DNA from: Zygnema cylindricum
Taxonomy: Eukaryota; Streptophyta; Zygnematophyceae; Zygnematales; Zygnemataceae
NCBI GenBank assembly: GCA_037447655.1
Contig: JBBHKE010003451.1
Span: 1-64,000, forward strand
Direction of reading: 5' to 3'
Length of the DNA: 64,000 nt
The notes beneath the pieces were generated by a model. That model did not search any database. It saw only the letters and a list, made by a program, of their open reading frames with translations, and was not told where the DNA came from. The stretch's first letter is position 1, and each line of letters starts with the position of its first letter. The position numbers and the translations under genes are program-made. This document shows positions 1 through 12,726 of the stretch, in pieces.

Positions 1-190
1 AAACTCGGTCGGGCGTCCGTTACTCAGATTTTGAAAAAAAAAAAACGGTCGGTTTCGGGTATGATTTTTTTTGACTTTTGCGACCTCTGGTCCCACTACG
101 ATTTTTCGAGGCCTTTGACCGATCGACAATCGATATATTGAATATCGAACTTATCACGATATAGTTTTACCCGATACGCAACATTAATTT
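1..190. mobile_element. Truncated end of hAT-type MITE
   Basis: The sequence at about 115-190 (GACCGATCGACAATCGATAT, then CGATATAGTTTTACCCGATA, ending near CGCAACATTA) closely matches the right end of the element at 46764-47151. The left part is cut by the window edge. Confidence 0.6.
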
Positions 191-3153
191 CAAGAATTTC
201 AGTGTCCGTACAAATAATTCCACCGGCAAACTGGAACGAGTACTTAGAAACGAAGTGTCGGGTGCAAACCTATTCTGTCCGTACAAACTTCTCCAAATGC
301 GCGTCTCCTCAAATTTCAACGCTACAGTAGCAAAATGTACTTCTTCCTGTCAATTTTTTTTAGGTCTTCCCTTTGGCCTCTAACAACTTCCTTTTTCCTC
401 GCTCTCATTCCATTGTTTCCATATTTCTCATTTTCATTCCATTTTACTAATCGTATCTCTGATCCATTGTTGAATTGTTCTTATTTAAATACTTATTTAC
501 TATGGTTTTTTTTTATCCTTTATCTCCTTTTTACTCTTAACTTACCACATTAGTAATTAGTCTTCTTCTTTATCGATCCACTGTAATTTGTTAACTGAAT
601 ACATCCTTAAAAATGTTTTTCTTATACAACTATATTTACACGTGATGCTCTTTAAAGCTTCTAAGGTTTTTAAAATCAAAACCATGTAAATTTTCAATGG
701 TTGACTTTATCTCTATCCTTTGACTTTGTGGTTTGACTATCGTATGAACCTCGAGTATTTTATCTTGCATACCATATTTTATTTAAAACCCCAAAACTCT
801 AATTAAAGGGCATTTTGCATAGTACACCGTGAGTCGCTTATAGGGTTGATGTTTTTTTGGCCACTTAAAACATCTTTTCTCTGTGCACACTTGTCGGATT
901 TTCAATCCGACGGTTCCGATTGAAAGGCAAGGTTCTAACCTCCGTTTGGTGCTCTCAAATCATAAATGGGATACGTGTTCACGGAGAAAAGATGTTTTAA
1001 GTGGCGAAAATAATGTTTCACACTAAAAGCGACACAAGGTGTAGTTCTCTCACAAATGGGAAGGACCATAGCGACAAGCTGTCACTATTTTTTAAGTAGT
1101 TAAGGAGCGCAAAATGAATTCTTATAATCGAAAAGTACAATTTTACAAGAATGGAAAAAAACGCAAGAATCACCCATTTATAATTTCATAAATTTGAATT
1201 ACGATCCTCACTCGCACTAATCTATCATTATTGTCCGATGGCTTGGATTCCGTTTGTTTTAATCAATCAATTATTGTGAATTTAGACAGAAATTTTGATT
1301 ATGTTTGACATGGTCTCTACTTTTATTTATTAAAGCAATAAATATGGTTTAATTCTAAAATTTTATTATGGAGTCCTCTACTATGCACATATTCTTGAAT
1401 TTGTTGCTTTAATACACACAAATTTACATCGATGCTTTAACATAGTCAGTGATAAGCTTACGTGGTCACTTTGGAAACTAACCATTAGTTTGAATTAGTG
1501 GTGAAAACACATTGGCCATAAACTCATAGTGCAATGCTAGTTGTAGTAACGAATGCGAAATCATCTGAACCCCTGGTAGTAAAATTTCCATGTGAGATGT
1601 TTACGAAGAATCGGTGTCTTTTTCAAGTTAACATTGATTGTAAATGCGATAATATCCATAGTAGTTAACGTGGATTACATTGAAAAAAGGGTTACATGAC
1701 ACACATTCCACCTAAAGTGTTTTCATAGTTATCGAGTAGTTGTTAATTTAACGAACATAAGTCCTAGGTGTAATCTTGTTCAATGTCATTACTGCGGTTA
1801 TGTCAAATTATTGTAAATTTCACTTGAAAATACCTTCCGTATTCGGCTTAAGGTACCTAACATTATAAATGCCGATTTTTCCCACTTAACATTTTAAGCA
1901 TAATACTCGTAGTAGTTTTAAGTAGGGGATTTATCAGAAAATATTGCAATTAGTGTGGATATATGTAAAATGTTTATTGTAATCAACAAGGATTATCTTA
2001 GTTCACATGACGTTTTATGTACGTCGTTTGGAGTAATTAGCGTGGATTTTATTAAACAAATCTTAGCAACTAGACGTTTGACATCCACTTTAACGCGTTG
2101 GAGTTATTAATGTGGACCATACTACATTATTTTTTGGAGTTTAACACAAATTACACTTCAAATGTTTATCATACAACTAAAGCTGGTTGGCACGATTCTT
2201 GAAGATTTAGTTGATTTATGATGAAGATGCAATGCTAGTCAAAATAAGTATCGGGAATCATGATTTTTTTTTTTTATCAAAACCATTAAAGATTGCAGTG
2301 AGCTTTTTTACCGTATTCAACGCTAATTTTGTCTCTAGTTGCAATATAGTTCAGGAAAAGAATAGTTACGACCCATTCTCCTTTTTTAGAGATTCTCCTT
2401 GGAGTCATGTTGATATGTATAAAACGACCAATATTCCTTTTTAAATGGGTACTATTGCCAATTTAATAGGATAAGGACAACGATGTTTGTTTTTTCCCAA
2501 ATATTATGGAATCACGTACAATACAGTACAATGTTGTGGGAAGGAATTGAAAGCACGTTTGATTCAAAATGCAAACAATTAAAATGCTTACGATCAAAAT
2601 GCATGTTTACCATAACAAATAAAAATTCAGTCTTTTGACCATGATTTTGGGTACAATGTTGGTTATATATTTTTTTGAACGGACTTCATGAAAAGAGAAT
2701 CGTCGCTAATAGTTTGACTCTTAATTGAAAACATTACTAAAACACCAATTCCTTGATATCTTCAAACGATGGAAAAAAGAAAACATAACGGATACAGTGT
2801 TTTGTAAAGGAATACATCAGACGCAAAATTAAAAAAAATGAAAACCGTGCAACTTTCAAGAAAGAAAAGAAAAGAAAAAAATATTTTTCGTTAAAGTTTT
2901 TCGAAAGGAGTTCGTAAACCCACACTATGCAAGTTCAAGGTCAAACATAAAAAAAACCAAAAAGGCTCGTCGAATCCGACCTATTTTACACTTTTTTTAA
3001 TTAAATTTAGATTGCAAAACAACTATTTTAATCTATTGAATACTATATTATACAATGTTCTCCTTTCCAACAGCCCTAAAAAACCTAAAAGTACCTAAGA
3101 AAACTTAAAAAAAACCTGAAAAAACCTTAAAAAAACCAAGCTTTAAAAAAAAA
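191..3153. other. AT-rich intergenic region, no gene seen
   Basis: No supportable coding exon. It contains one palindromic MITE (823-1043) and, in 1480-2130, several decayed copies of a motif close to AATTAGTGTGGAT at roughly 70-90 base spacing, the reverse complement of the repeat at 44400-45010. Confidence 0.5.
823..1043. mobile_element. TA-flanked palindromic MITE (family A)
   Basis: Ends TACACCGTGAGTCG and ACACAAGGTGTA are inverted. An inner inverted pair (CACTTAAAACATCTTTTCTC with its complement GAGAAAAGATGTTTTAAGTG) makes almost the whole element a hairpin. Same family as 12524, 18408 and 48397. Confidence 0.8.
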
Positions 3154-6100
3154 TTAAGAAATGGCATACACTGTGAGAAAATTTGATGTGTCAGCAACAA
3201 CTACATTACCAAAAGATCCCTCAGAGGTGCTCACCCAGTTCACCTAAAGACCAAAAAAAAAATAAAAAAAGAAGAAAAAAGAAAGAAAAAAAAAAAAAGA
3301 AAAAAAAAAAAAAAAAAAAAAAAAAACGAAATTTATAAGCAACCTTCCTTGTCGAGATTTACGTGCAAAACCCAATACATTAAATTGACCGACTACCGAG
3401 TTAAAGAATTATTTTTTCACATTAATGTTACAAAAAAAAAAAAGCATCGCCCAATTGAGTATTTACTCGTGTCACGTGATTTGAAATCCACGTTCGATGT
3501 CATATTGACATTGGATTCAATGGAAAATAAGGATTGAAAAAAAAGGACTCTAATTGGATGAGATTCCATTTTTTTTTTATGAACCCACAAATCTTACTAC
3601 AAAATACCTTAAAGGAAAAGTTTGGAGATTTTTGGAAAAGTTGAAAAGAAAAGTTTGGGAATGATTGATAATGTTTGGAAAAGTTTAGAAATCTTTAAAA
3701 AGTTAAGATATATTTGGAAATATTTGGAAATGTTCGCAAATCTTGAGATTTTTTTGCAAATGTTTGAAAATCCTTCGAAACCATTTTAAAACACGGAGCG
3801 GACCTCACAACCGCAAAAAAAAAAATAAACAAAAATACAATCAACAAAAAAACTAGAAACGGAGCGAAGAGGGATACGAAGAGAGAGAGAGAAAGACTCA
3901 CCTTCCTCCCATGAGAAACTCGAAGAGCTAATATATCGTTTGAGGAGTCGGTATTGGACGTATTCTCAAGTGAAGAATAATATGGTTCTTCTTTTGGTAC
4001 ATAGGACCCATTTAGTGCTTCTCTCCATCTCCAAAAAAGAAGTTGTTTGTCATTTCCTCCGGAAACGAGAAGAGAGACATCATTCAAAAATTGGGCAAAA
4101 GATCTGATTTTTCCTCTCACCAAAAACTAAATTAGTTTGATGACGGGAGGGAAGGAGAGGGAGAGGGAGAGGGAGTGGGAGAGGGAGAGGGAAAGGGAGA
4201 GAGAGGGAGAAGGGGTCGTACATTTAATTCCACAATATAGTAACAATTTCCAAAACACCATAAAACATTAAAAACATTAACATTCTATAAATAAAAGTAA
4301 CCGTCGCAAAAATAAAATACCCATTTTCCTTCCTTCCATCTTTTATCCCAAGATTCCCAACTTATCGATCGTCCTTTACCACTTAAAAATACACCAATTA
4401 GAGCATAAAAAATATGAAAAATAAAAAAAAGGAAATAAAAAATGAAAAAAAGGAAGAAAAATAAAAAACGGGAGAAAAATCGATAAAAAAGTCAATACCC
4501 ACATTCAAAACCTAATTAAAAGACATCCTTACAAGTGAGAAACCGCCGATAAATGTCCTCCATTCGAACTATCGAAGATTGCCTTCAAACCCCCCGTAGT
4601 ATCCCCCTCTTCCCTTGACCCTCTCCCTCTACCCCCTCTCGAACTCCCCTTTCCCCGACTAACTCCTCCCTTCACCCCTCTCTCCTCCAAGTTATAGAGA
4701 GAGACGACTCCATCTCCTCTTGCAACCGCAAAAATACATTCAGAACCTCCTTTCCCTCCTCCTCCCTCTCCAACTCCTCCCCTCCTCTCTCTCTCCTCCC
4801 CTCCTCCCTCTCGCCCTCCGTCCTTCCCTCTCTCTCTGTCCCTCTCTCTCCCTCCGTCCCTCCCATCCGAGGGAGCGATTGCCAGAGCATGGACCATCGG
4901 AGGATTGCAAATTTTTTGCATATTTTGGTCTCCTCTAGAAACTCCTTCTGCTGGAAAAAGAAAAAAATGTTTAAAATTATCGAAATTTTTATTCAAAATC
5001 ATTGAAAGTTTTGTTTAAAATTTTCATATATTGTCGAATAACTTCAATTTTTGAGATTTGTTTCAAAATTTGAATTCAACATCGAGCAAAGTAATCGCAA
5101 TTTCTTCGCAAGTTTTGAAAGATAAAAAGTTTAAAAGAATTGAAGGGTAAATAAATAAAATGGTTAAAATTTGAACGTATTATAGGACAAAATCAATTCA
5201 AGATTTTTTGAAAATTTGAAAAATTCGTTTTCAAACAAGTTGATTCCATTTCTTTTGTATTTTTTAAATCCTTTTAGACGATTCTTCCACTAGAAAAAGG
5301 AAAATTTGGTCTTAAATCATTAAAAAAAAATCATTTTTGTTCAGAATCACTGAAGGTAACATAACATAACATGCTTCTTCCCACCCACTCCTCCTGCCCC
5401 TTCCCTGCCCCTCCCCTGCCTTTCCCCCTGCCCCTCTTCCTCCCGCTCCTCCTCTCCCCCTCGCCTCCCTGCCTTCCCTCTCTTCCCCTTTCCCTTCTCC
5501 CCTCCCTCCCTTTCCCCATTCCCCCTCCCTCTCCCTCTTCCCCCCCTCCCCTCCCCCTCCCCCCCTCCTCCCTCTCCCCCCTCGGCCCTGAGGCCCTGGG
5601 GGGGAGGGAGGGAGAGAGGAGGGGAGGGGCTGGGGGAGAGGGGGGAAATGGGGGAGGAGAGGGGGAGGGGAAGAGGAGGCTGAGGTCCTTGGGGAGGACG
5701 TCCGAGTATCCTCGCCTTCATCTCTAGGCAGGGGGGGCGGGGATGGGGGGGGATGAGGGGAGTATTGGGGATGGAGGGGGTAAAGGGAGGGTATGAAGAG
5801 TTATGAGGGGGGGGGAGATGGAAGGTGGGTAGGAAGGGCATCTGATAGGGGAGGGAGGATGGAGGGGGGAAGGATTCTATGTTGTTATGTGCATGTGGGG
5901 GGATTACAAAGGAGGGGGGGGGGGGGAGGGGTAAATGGCTAAAGGATAAGGGGGGATATAGCAGACGTAAAAAAGTGACTCAGATAGGTTTTTTTTGTCA
6001 ATGAGAGGGAGGGAGGGAGGGGAGTGTGGTGGCGCTGGGCTGCTTGCCTGCCCCTCTCTCTCACCCTCTCTCTCTCTCTCTCCCTCCCCCTCGCTCTCGC

Positions 6101-6443
6101 TCTCTCCCCCCCTCTCTCTCCCCCCTCTCTTCCCCCCTCTCTCTCCCTCTCTCTCCCTCTCTCTCCCTCTCTCTCCCTCTCTCTCCCTCTCTCTCCCTCT
6201 CTCTCCCTCTCTCTCCCTCTCTCTCCCTCCCGCCCCCCGCTTCAAACCAAGGGGATAGTTCCTCACATAGGTTCCATATATAGTGTGGTCTCCCATTCGA
6301 AAAATCCCATTTTATAATTTGGGAGTCCAAACCTCCCGTTACCACTGGAAAAAAAAAAAAAACAATTATATTAATTTTTAATTATAGCATTTTCATTACT
6401 TTTTTTTTTTCATTAAATGGCTTTTTGATTGAAGGATTTAAAT

Positions 6444-6492
<49 letters not shown>

Positions 6493-9400
6493 TTATTCGC
6501 CTTACCAGGGGATTTTTTTTAAACAAATATTCGTCATTTGGGAACGATAAATAATTGAAAAATAAAAAAGGGTTTTCAAGAAGGGAGATTTTTAATAATT
6601 CTTATCGTTTGTATCATGTCGACAAGAGAAATTTTGAGAATTTTGATTTTTTTTTTGTCTCTTTTCTTTTTTTTGGGTCGGTTTTTTTTTTTTACGCACA
6701 TTCCCACGGCCTCCAAGGGTGAAATTCCACACTGCTACAAACCTGCGCGTAAAAAAAAAAAAAAAAAAACATGAAAAAAAATATAAAAAAATAAAGTACT
6801 TTTAAAGGTCCATAAATTCCCAAGAAATCTTAAAAAAATCCCAATAAAAAGGAAAAATCTTCCAAAAAATTTACAAGAAAACAATCCTCCAAACATTGTG
6901 ACGAAAACTAAATAAAAAAAAGTTTTTGCCAAAAAAACAAAAGAAGTGGTTCACGATTGAAAAACCACAAGCTCGATTGTTGCCTGATTGGCAGGGGAGA
7001 GAGAGAGAGGTGGAGAGAGAGGGAGGGAGGGAGGGAGGGAGGAAAAGTGGACGGAGTTGGGAACAAAAATGGGGTGTTTTTTTTTTTTTTTTTAATTTTA
7101 TTAAATTGTTAAAACTAACCTCTCAACAACCCTACAAAAACCTCAAAACGAAATAGAAAAGCCCAAAAAAAACTTCCCAAAAAAAAGAAACAAAACTAGA
7201 TAGAAATAATAAAAAATAATATATTGTACGATAAAATACACTTATTTGAGAGATTTAAAAAAGTTTAAGAACTCATAATATGCAAAAAAAAAAAAAAACA
7301 TACATTTGTATGTCCTCCCCGTAACGTTTTATGGAGAGAATTTCTCGCGAGATCGATAACCTACCAAAAAAAAAAAAGAGCTTAAATCCCAGAATAAACA
7401 TAAAAAAATCAGCAACTTTGTGAATTTACAGACATTAAAAAAAATGCTTTTTCCTTTTTTTTCTTTCCTAGTATTCTCGCTTTTCAGAAAAATAAGAAGC
7501 AAGAAATGGGACTGAATCTTGTCTTCTTTTGATCTTTTTATTTCTGTTTATATTTTACCTTTTTATTCCCGAATTTGAGCCAACATTCACAAAAAAAATC
7601 TCTCTCAATTTACAAAAGTAGGCGATAATTTTTTTTAAAGATTGGCTCTCGATTTCTTCCATTTTTTTCTTTTTAAACATGGGAGGTCAACCAGATCAAG
7701 AAGTCAATAAAGTCAACAAAGTCAACAAAATCAACAAAGTCAAGAAGGTCAAAAAGTCAATAAAGTCAAGAAGTGAAGAGCAATAAAGAAAGAAAACAAA
7801 GTCAAGAACAATATAAAGGCAACAACGTCAACACTCAGCAAGGTTAAAAGAAGGAAGTCAACGAAGTGAAAGTCAAGAAAGTCAACCAAGTCAATAAAGT
7901 CAAAAAAGTTAAGAAAGTCCAGAAAGTCAACAAAGACGATAAAGTCGACAAGGTCGCTTCCTTCATCTCAAATACAAAACATCCGGTGGGGAAAAAAAAC
8001 CAGCAAACAGAGTATTTTATTTGTGACTTAATTACACTCTTTCACTAAAGGTAACGAAAAGTTACAATTATTAAAAGCTACAATTATTTAAAGTTTACGA
8101 TAATGAAAAAGACAAAATAATTCAAGCACAAGAAAGAGCAATTGTACAAAAATCACAGAAGGACAAAAAAACGTACTTTGACCTGCCCGTTGTCATCCGC
8201 AGCTGCCAGGAAGCTTCCTTTCTTATTTACCGCCAGCTAGAAAAAAAAAACCCGAAAACTGCAAATAAGTATTTTTCAAATAAAAATTGGTCGTGTTGAG
8301 AAACAAAATTAAAAAGATAAACGATTTTGCGGTGATAAAAATTGTCACTACAGTTTATCTTAAAAAGAGAAAAATTGAAAGAAAGAATTGTAAAAAGCTG
8401 TATCTATTTCGCTTTTAACTCTTTTATTTATTTATTTCATACAGTAATACTAAAAAAAATCTCACACATTAGTGAGAAACAGTTCGCATCTTTAAGTGTC
8501 TTTAAAATTTAATCAGAAATCTCTATTAAATCCCTAATTCAAAAATAATAACATATCTTGAAAATGTTTTAAAAAAGTGGTTTAAAAATTTAGTTCCAAC
8601 GTAAAGCTAAAAATATGCTTCAAGGTCATCGAACTTTTTTTAAATGTAGTTTAAATGTTTTTAGGCCAATTTTAAAAAGTTAAATACTCTAGTATCTAGT
8701 GTTTAGTGTTTTTTTAGGAGTTTTAATCACAAAAAAAAAAAAAAATAACAAGGAAACAGACAAAAGTGTAGTTTTAGAATTCAAAAAAAGTGATAGGCAT
8801 AAAACATGTCCAAATAATGGTGTTGGGGGGGGGAGGGGGAGGCGAGAGAGACAGAAAAGAGAGAGCGCGCGAGAGAGAGAGAGAAAAGAGAGAGGGGAGG
8901 GAGGGAGATAGGAGCGGGAGAGGGAGAGGAGAGAGGGAGAGGAGAGGGAGAGAGGGAGAGAAGGAGAGGGGGAGAGAGGGAGAGGGAGAGGGAGAGAGGA
9001 TGAGGGGGAAGGGAGAGAAAGTTGGGAAGTGGCGGGGGAGAAAGAGAGAGCGTGAGAGAGAGATTTTCACAAATTATGTAAAAGTGACAGGAAACCTCAC
9101 AACCTACCCAATTAATTTCGTCGGTGTTAAAGTTATAGCTTTGCAAAGGCTCCGCTGGTAGGCCCTGATATCGAATTAATCCCACATTCAATTTTTTATC
9201 AATCCCACAACTTACTGATTCTCTCTCTCTCTCCCTCTCTCTCTCTCATTCTCTCTCTCTCTCTCACTCTCTCTTGCTCACTCTCTCACACTTATTCACT
9301 AATACCACAATCGAGTATTAATTCCGGAATCGAATTTTTCTTCCTCCTTAAGAACTTCAACCGTCACTAATTCTTTCTCCCTCCTTTTTTTTTCCCTCTC

Positions 9401-12231
9401 TCTTTTTCCTTCCTGCGTCTTCCTCCATCTCTTTCTCCCTCCCTTTTGTTCTCCGTCCCTTCCTTTTTCACGCGGCTTCTACCACCCTCTCCTCTCCATC
9501 TCTCTTTGTCTCTTTCTACTTTTTCTCTCTCTTAAAAACCGAATGCAAAACTTCATCGACCCACGGATAAAAATGCCCAGTTTCAATTGAAAGATAAACT
9601 TCAAGGTTTTTCAAAATTTGACAGGTGAAGCTCGTAAACCCTTGATCCTCAGTAAAATACCATCGACATAACAACACAATTAAGTAACAATAACGTCACC
9701 GCAACATAATAACAACAACATAGAGACAACATACATAACAACAACATAACAACGACATAACAACGACATAACAACGACATAACAGCAACATAACAACGAC
9801 ATAACAACAACATAACAACGACATAACAACAACATAACAACAGCATAAAGACGACATAACAACGACATAAACAAGGACATAACAACGACATAACAACGAT
9901 ATAACAACGACATAGAAACTGCTTAACTACATAACTACATAACAACATAACAACAACATAACAACAACATAACAACAACATCAGAGCATAACAACAAAAC
10001 GATAACAAACAAAAAATCGGTTGAGGATTCCATTTAAAAAATAACAAAAAAAACCCACTTGTCGAATGTCAAACATGTGAACGGTCGATCCTGATGCGGC
10101 CACCAGCATGGAGTCCCCGCCTGCGTGAGACAGAGGGAGACAGAGAGGATGAGGCAGTGAGAGAGGAAGAGCGACTGAGGAAGAGGGAGAGGGAGTGAGA
10201 GAGGGAGTGAGAGTATTGGGAATGAGAGTGAGAGAGGGAGGGGGAAGGGGAGATGGAGAGAGAGGGAGTGAGGGATAGGAAGTGAGCGCGAGTAGTGAGA
10301 GAGGGAGAGTAGAGGGAGAGGGAGTGGGAGTAAGAGAGAGTGAGAGAGGGAGAGGGAAAGGGAGCTGGAGTGATAGAGGGAGAGAGAGTGGGTGAGGGAG
10401 AGAGAGTGGGAAGAGTGGGAGCAGAAAGGGAAAGGGAGAGGGAGAAGGTGGGGGAAGACAAGGGGGAGGGGGAGGGGGAGAGAACAGAAGTGAGAGAGAA
10501 ACAAGAATTGAATCGTAACTCGCTTTTTTTTCTAGTGGTATCGTTGGGATATCCAAAAGTAAAATTGCCAACCAACTGCTTCAGACGACCATTGGCAATG
10601 AGATACGAAGAAGACCAGAGTATTTTTTGCAGATAAACTACAAAATGAACAACCGACAATCAGTTCTTCAAAATCTGCCTATGTCCCTTTCTAGTTTTCG
10701 ACTCTTAAAAATATCTTTGCTATGCAAGAAACTCTAAAACGGTGTGGTTTTACATACCAATGAGGACTATATGTTATGGGAACAGAAACAGTGTATGAAA
10801 AAAATAAGGAGAGAAAGGAAGAAAAGAAGAGCTGTCAAGGAAAGATAAAATTGTTTCATTAGATAACTCTTCTTGTTCTCCCTCAAGAAAACACGTTTAC
10901 TTGTGTGACGATAGAGAAAGGCGAGAGAGAAAGTCGAAAGAGAAAGCTTAAAGAGAAAGTCGAAAGAGAAAGTTAAAAGAGAAAGTGGAAAGAGAAAGTC
11001 AAAAGAGAAAGTCGAAAGAGAGTCGAAAGAGAAAGTCGAAAGAGAAAAGCGAACATAAAGGTCAACAAATGAGGCTGACATACCCGCAGGATTGAAACGA
11101 ACCGCTGGAACGGCCTCGGAAAACTGATGCAACTTTTGCATTTTGTCTTTTGACCGAAGGTCAAATAGACCAATACAACCATCCTGGAAAAAACAAACCA
11201 TCAAAGAATCCAAAATTTGAAAAAAAATAACTGCCCCAGCAAGCTAATAGACCGCCATTATTCGTGTGAGAATACCCTGAGAGGCAATGTTTTGTGCTTA
11301 AATCCACACAATAAATTTGAAAAATATCTAGAACTGTTCATATCACGAGACAACTTTTAATTGGGAGGAGGGCGAAGCTTTCCAACCCAGTAAATATTTG
11401 GACTCAACAATACACTTAAAATACAATAATTCATATATAGCACTTCACATATACAATACTTATCAGGTACTTATAAAAATATACAATGTTACATAATATA
11501 CTCCAGGCAAGAAAAGAGCCTACAGGTTCCTATGCTATGAAACCAAAAAAAAAAAAATGTTTCCCTTCAAAAAGGATGTCTTATTATATCGCGAAAGTTG
11601 AACTACAATGTACACAAAACAAAAGCCTTTAACCATTTCCTACACAATATATATATATGTTACCGACCTTTGTTTTCGCTGAAACGCTAAGCGAACATTT
11701 TTATGCAATTTGAACATCAAAATTCAAAAAGTATAACCGACAAGAGTCTCGAAATTAGCGATTGTTCGAAAGCACTATTCCATCTAACACTATAGTGAGT
11801 GTTATATCCACACATTTTATTTTTGTATTTTCTCCACTAGGACATTAACACCGCTTCTTAGCGCTCGAGAGAATTGTGGTTGCTTCTTTGGTGGATTGAC
11901 TATTTTAGGATTTAGGGTTCGCATTTTAGAATTTAGGAAAAAAATATTAGTATTATTATTCATTGCCAACATGATGTGTTTCTTAATACAAGAATTAATA
12001 TGTCAGATGAAGTATTCATCAATTCCCAATGTTTTTTAAACATTATACAAAAGTTAATGCATACTCATAAATTACACTTTACATTTAATTTACTTTAATT
12101 ACACGTGCTTTTTATTCGAATTGAAATACCTCACTTCCTGAAGCGATCAGAAAACCATCTTCTTTAAATTCACAGCAGAGTATTGAGTCTAAGTTGCCTT
12201 CTAGGCGGCAGAGCTTCCTGTGAGAAGGCAT
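3154..12231 (-). CDS. WDR53: WDR53-like WD40 repeat protein, 11 exons, 422 aa
   Basis: Predicted WD40 beta-propeller scaffold; animal WDR53 is a candidate substrate receptor of CUL4-DDB1 ubiquitin ligases. Exons in transcript order: 12231-12130, 11183-11084, 10120-10059, 9164-9108, 8236-8177, 7360-7304, 6742-6700, 6344-6267, 4950-4533, 4103-3902, 3243-3154. All junctions are GT-AG and the phases join into 1,269 nt (422 codons plus TAA). WD signatures appear in order: LIASGSE/DGCIGLFDLR across the exon 1-2 junction, MLVAASGSTVHMFDIRQ, TDEINW/LAVNKKGSFLAAADD, GGHTN/VCSSVEFHP, LVTGGLDSQIIKWDF, LLVSGGNDKQLLFWRW, and a C-terminal VVVADTSNFLTVYAIS. This order and the C-terminus follow WDR53 (about 358 aa in human, from memory). 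The extra length is a Gly/Arg/Glu-rich low-complexity insert in exon 9, near 4650-4870, beside a GA-rich DNA tract. The start is the ATG at 12231, giving an N-terminal MPSHRKLCRLEG. Introns carry most of the microsatellites in 3.3-12 kb. Family assignment is firm; the low-complexity length may vary. Confidence 0.88.
5371..5935. repeat. Mirror polypyrimidine-to-polypurine tract
   Basis: About 220 bases of nearly pure C/T (5371-5590) switch abruptly to about 340 bases of G/A-rich DNA (5590-5935), inside the WDR53 intron between exons 8 and 9. Such a pair can form a long hairpin or triplex. Confidence 0.8.
6051..6233. repeat. (CTCTCTCCCT)n microsatellite
   Basis: Regular CT-rich array directly downstream (in the transcript sense) of WDR53 exon 8, purine-rich in the transcribed strand. 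Confidence 0.9.
6451..6490. repeat. Poly(T) run of about 40
   Basis: Homopolymer T run within the WDR53 intron upstream of exon 8 (poly-A in transcript sense). Confidence 0.9.
7692..7960. repeat. Degenerate GTCAANAAA repeat
   Basis: About 27 imperfect copies of a 9-base unit near GTCAACAAA in WDR53 intron 5. Read in one frame it gives a spurious Val/Lys repeat peptide, which is not a gene. Confidence 0.75.
8820..9062. repeat. GA-rich microsatellite
   Basis: Purine-rich array (pyrimidine-rich in the WDR53 sense) in the intron between exons 4 and 5. Confidence 0.85.
9690..9990. repeat. 11-bp minisatellite, unit ATAACAACGAC
   Basis: More than twenty head-to-tail copies of an 11-base unit with substitutions (ACGAC, ACAAC, GCAAC variants) in the WDR53 intron after exon 3. 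The minus strand stays open in all three frames because 11 is not a multiple of 3, producing three overlapping artefact ORFs rich in Cys/Val/Met. Confidence 0.9.
10125..10505. repeat. 380-bp purine tract, pyrimidine tract of WDR53 exon 3 acceptor
   Basis: Almost pure GA on plus (CT in transcript sense), ending a few bases from the exon 3 acceptor at 10121. It functions, at least formally, as an extreme polypyrimidine tract. Confidence 0.85.
10915..11055. repeat. GAAAGTCGAAAGAGA-type tandem repeat
   Basis: Roughly nine copies of a 12-16 base unit containing GAAAGTC and AAAGAGA, close to the WDR53 exon 2 donor (11083). Confidence 0.8.
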
Positions 12232-12523
12232 GTTTATAAAAGGAGAAAAAAACAAAAATGGCAAAAGAAGAAGAAAACCATAAGCTTGCAAAAAAAAAAC
12301 GTTTTTTGTCGTTTAGTGAAGGATGTCAAAAAGTGGTGATAGAGTCATGAAGGACTGCTTCCTTTGGCCAATACTCAATGTCATCAGTCACATGACCATT
12401 TAACATAGGAATGAAAATATTAGAGGACCTTTCCGTGACGCTTTGATCGAAGTTATTTACTTACGCTTGCCGTTTTTAACTTTTTATCTAACATTTTGAC
12501 TTGTAGCGGTTCTTCGCGAATCC

Positions 12524-12726
12524 TACACCGTGAATCGCTATTAGTGTTAATGTCACATTTTTTCTCCGTACACACATGTCCGAGTGTGGATCTGACGGTT
12601 GCGATTAAAAGTTAAGTTCTCAGCTTCCGATTGGCGGTCTCAAATTGAAAATCAGACAGTGTGTACGCAGAAAAAATATTTTAATTGACGAAAAAATTAT
12701 TAACACTAGTAACGATACACGGTGTA
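12524..12726. mobile_element. TA-flanked palindromic MITE (family A)
   Basis: Ends TACACCGTGAATCGCTATTA and AACGATACACGGTGTA are inverted, with an inner palindrome (CCGTACACACATGTC; GTGTGTACGCAG). Confidence 0.85.

Noticed and set aside
5347-6345. ORFs rich in Pro/Ser/Leu or Arg/Glu/Gly
   Set aside because: All arise from the pyrimidine/purine tracts; only 6267-6344 is a real WDR53 exon.
7866-8048. Val/Lys repeat ORF
   Set aside because: Translation of the GTCAANAAA repeat in an intron.
9649-10047. Cys/Val/Met/Leu-rich minus-strand ORFs resembling a membrane protein
   Set aside because: Produced by the 11-bp minisatellite in all frames.
10530-10640. Possible extra WDR53 exon (minus, WSSSYLIANGRLKQLVG)
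   Set aside because: Exons 2 and 3 already join in phase with a complete WD blade; inserting this segment would break the blade.
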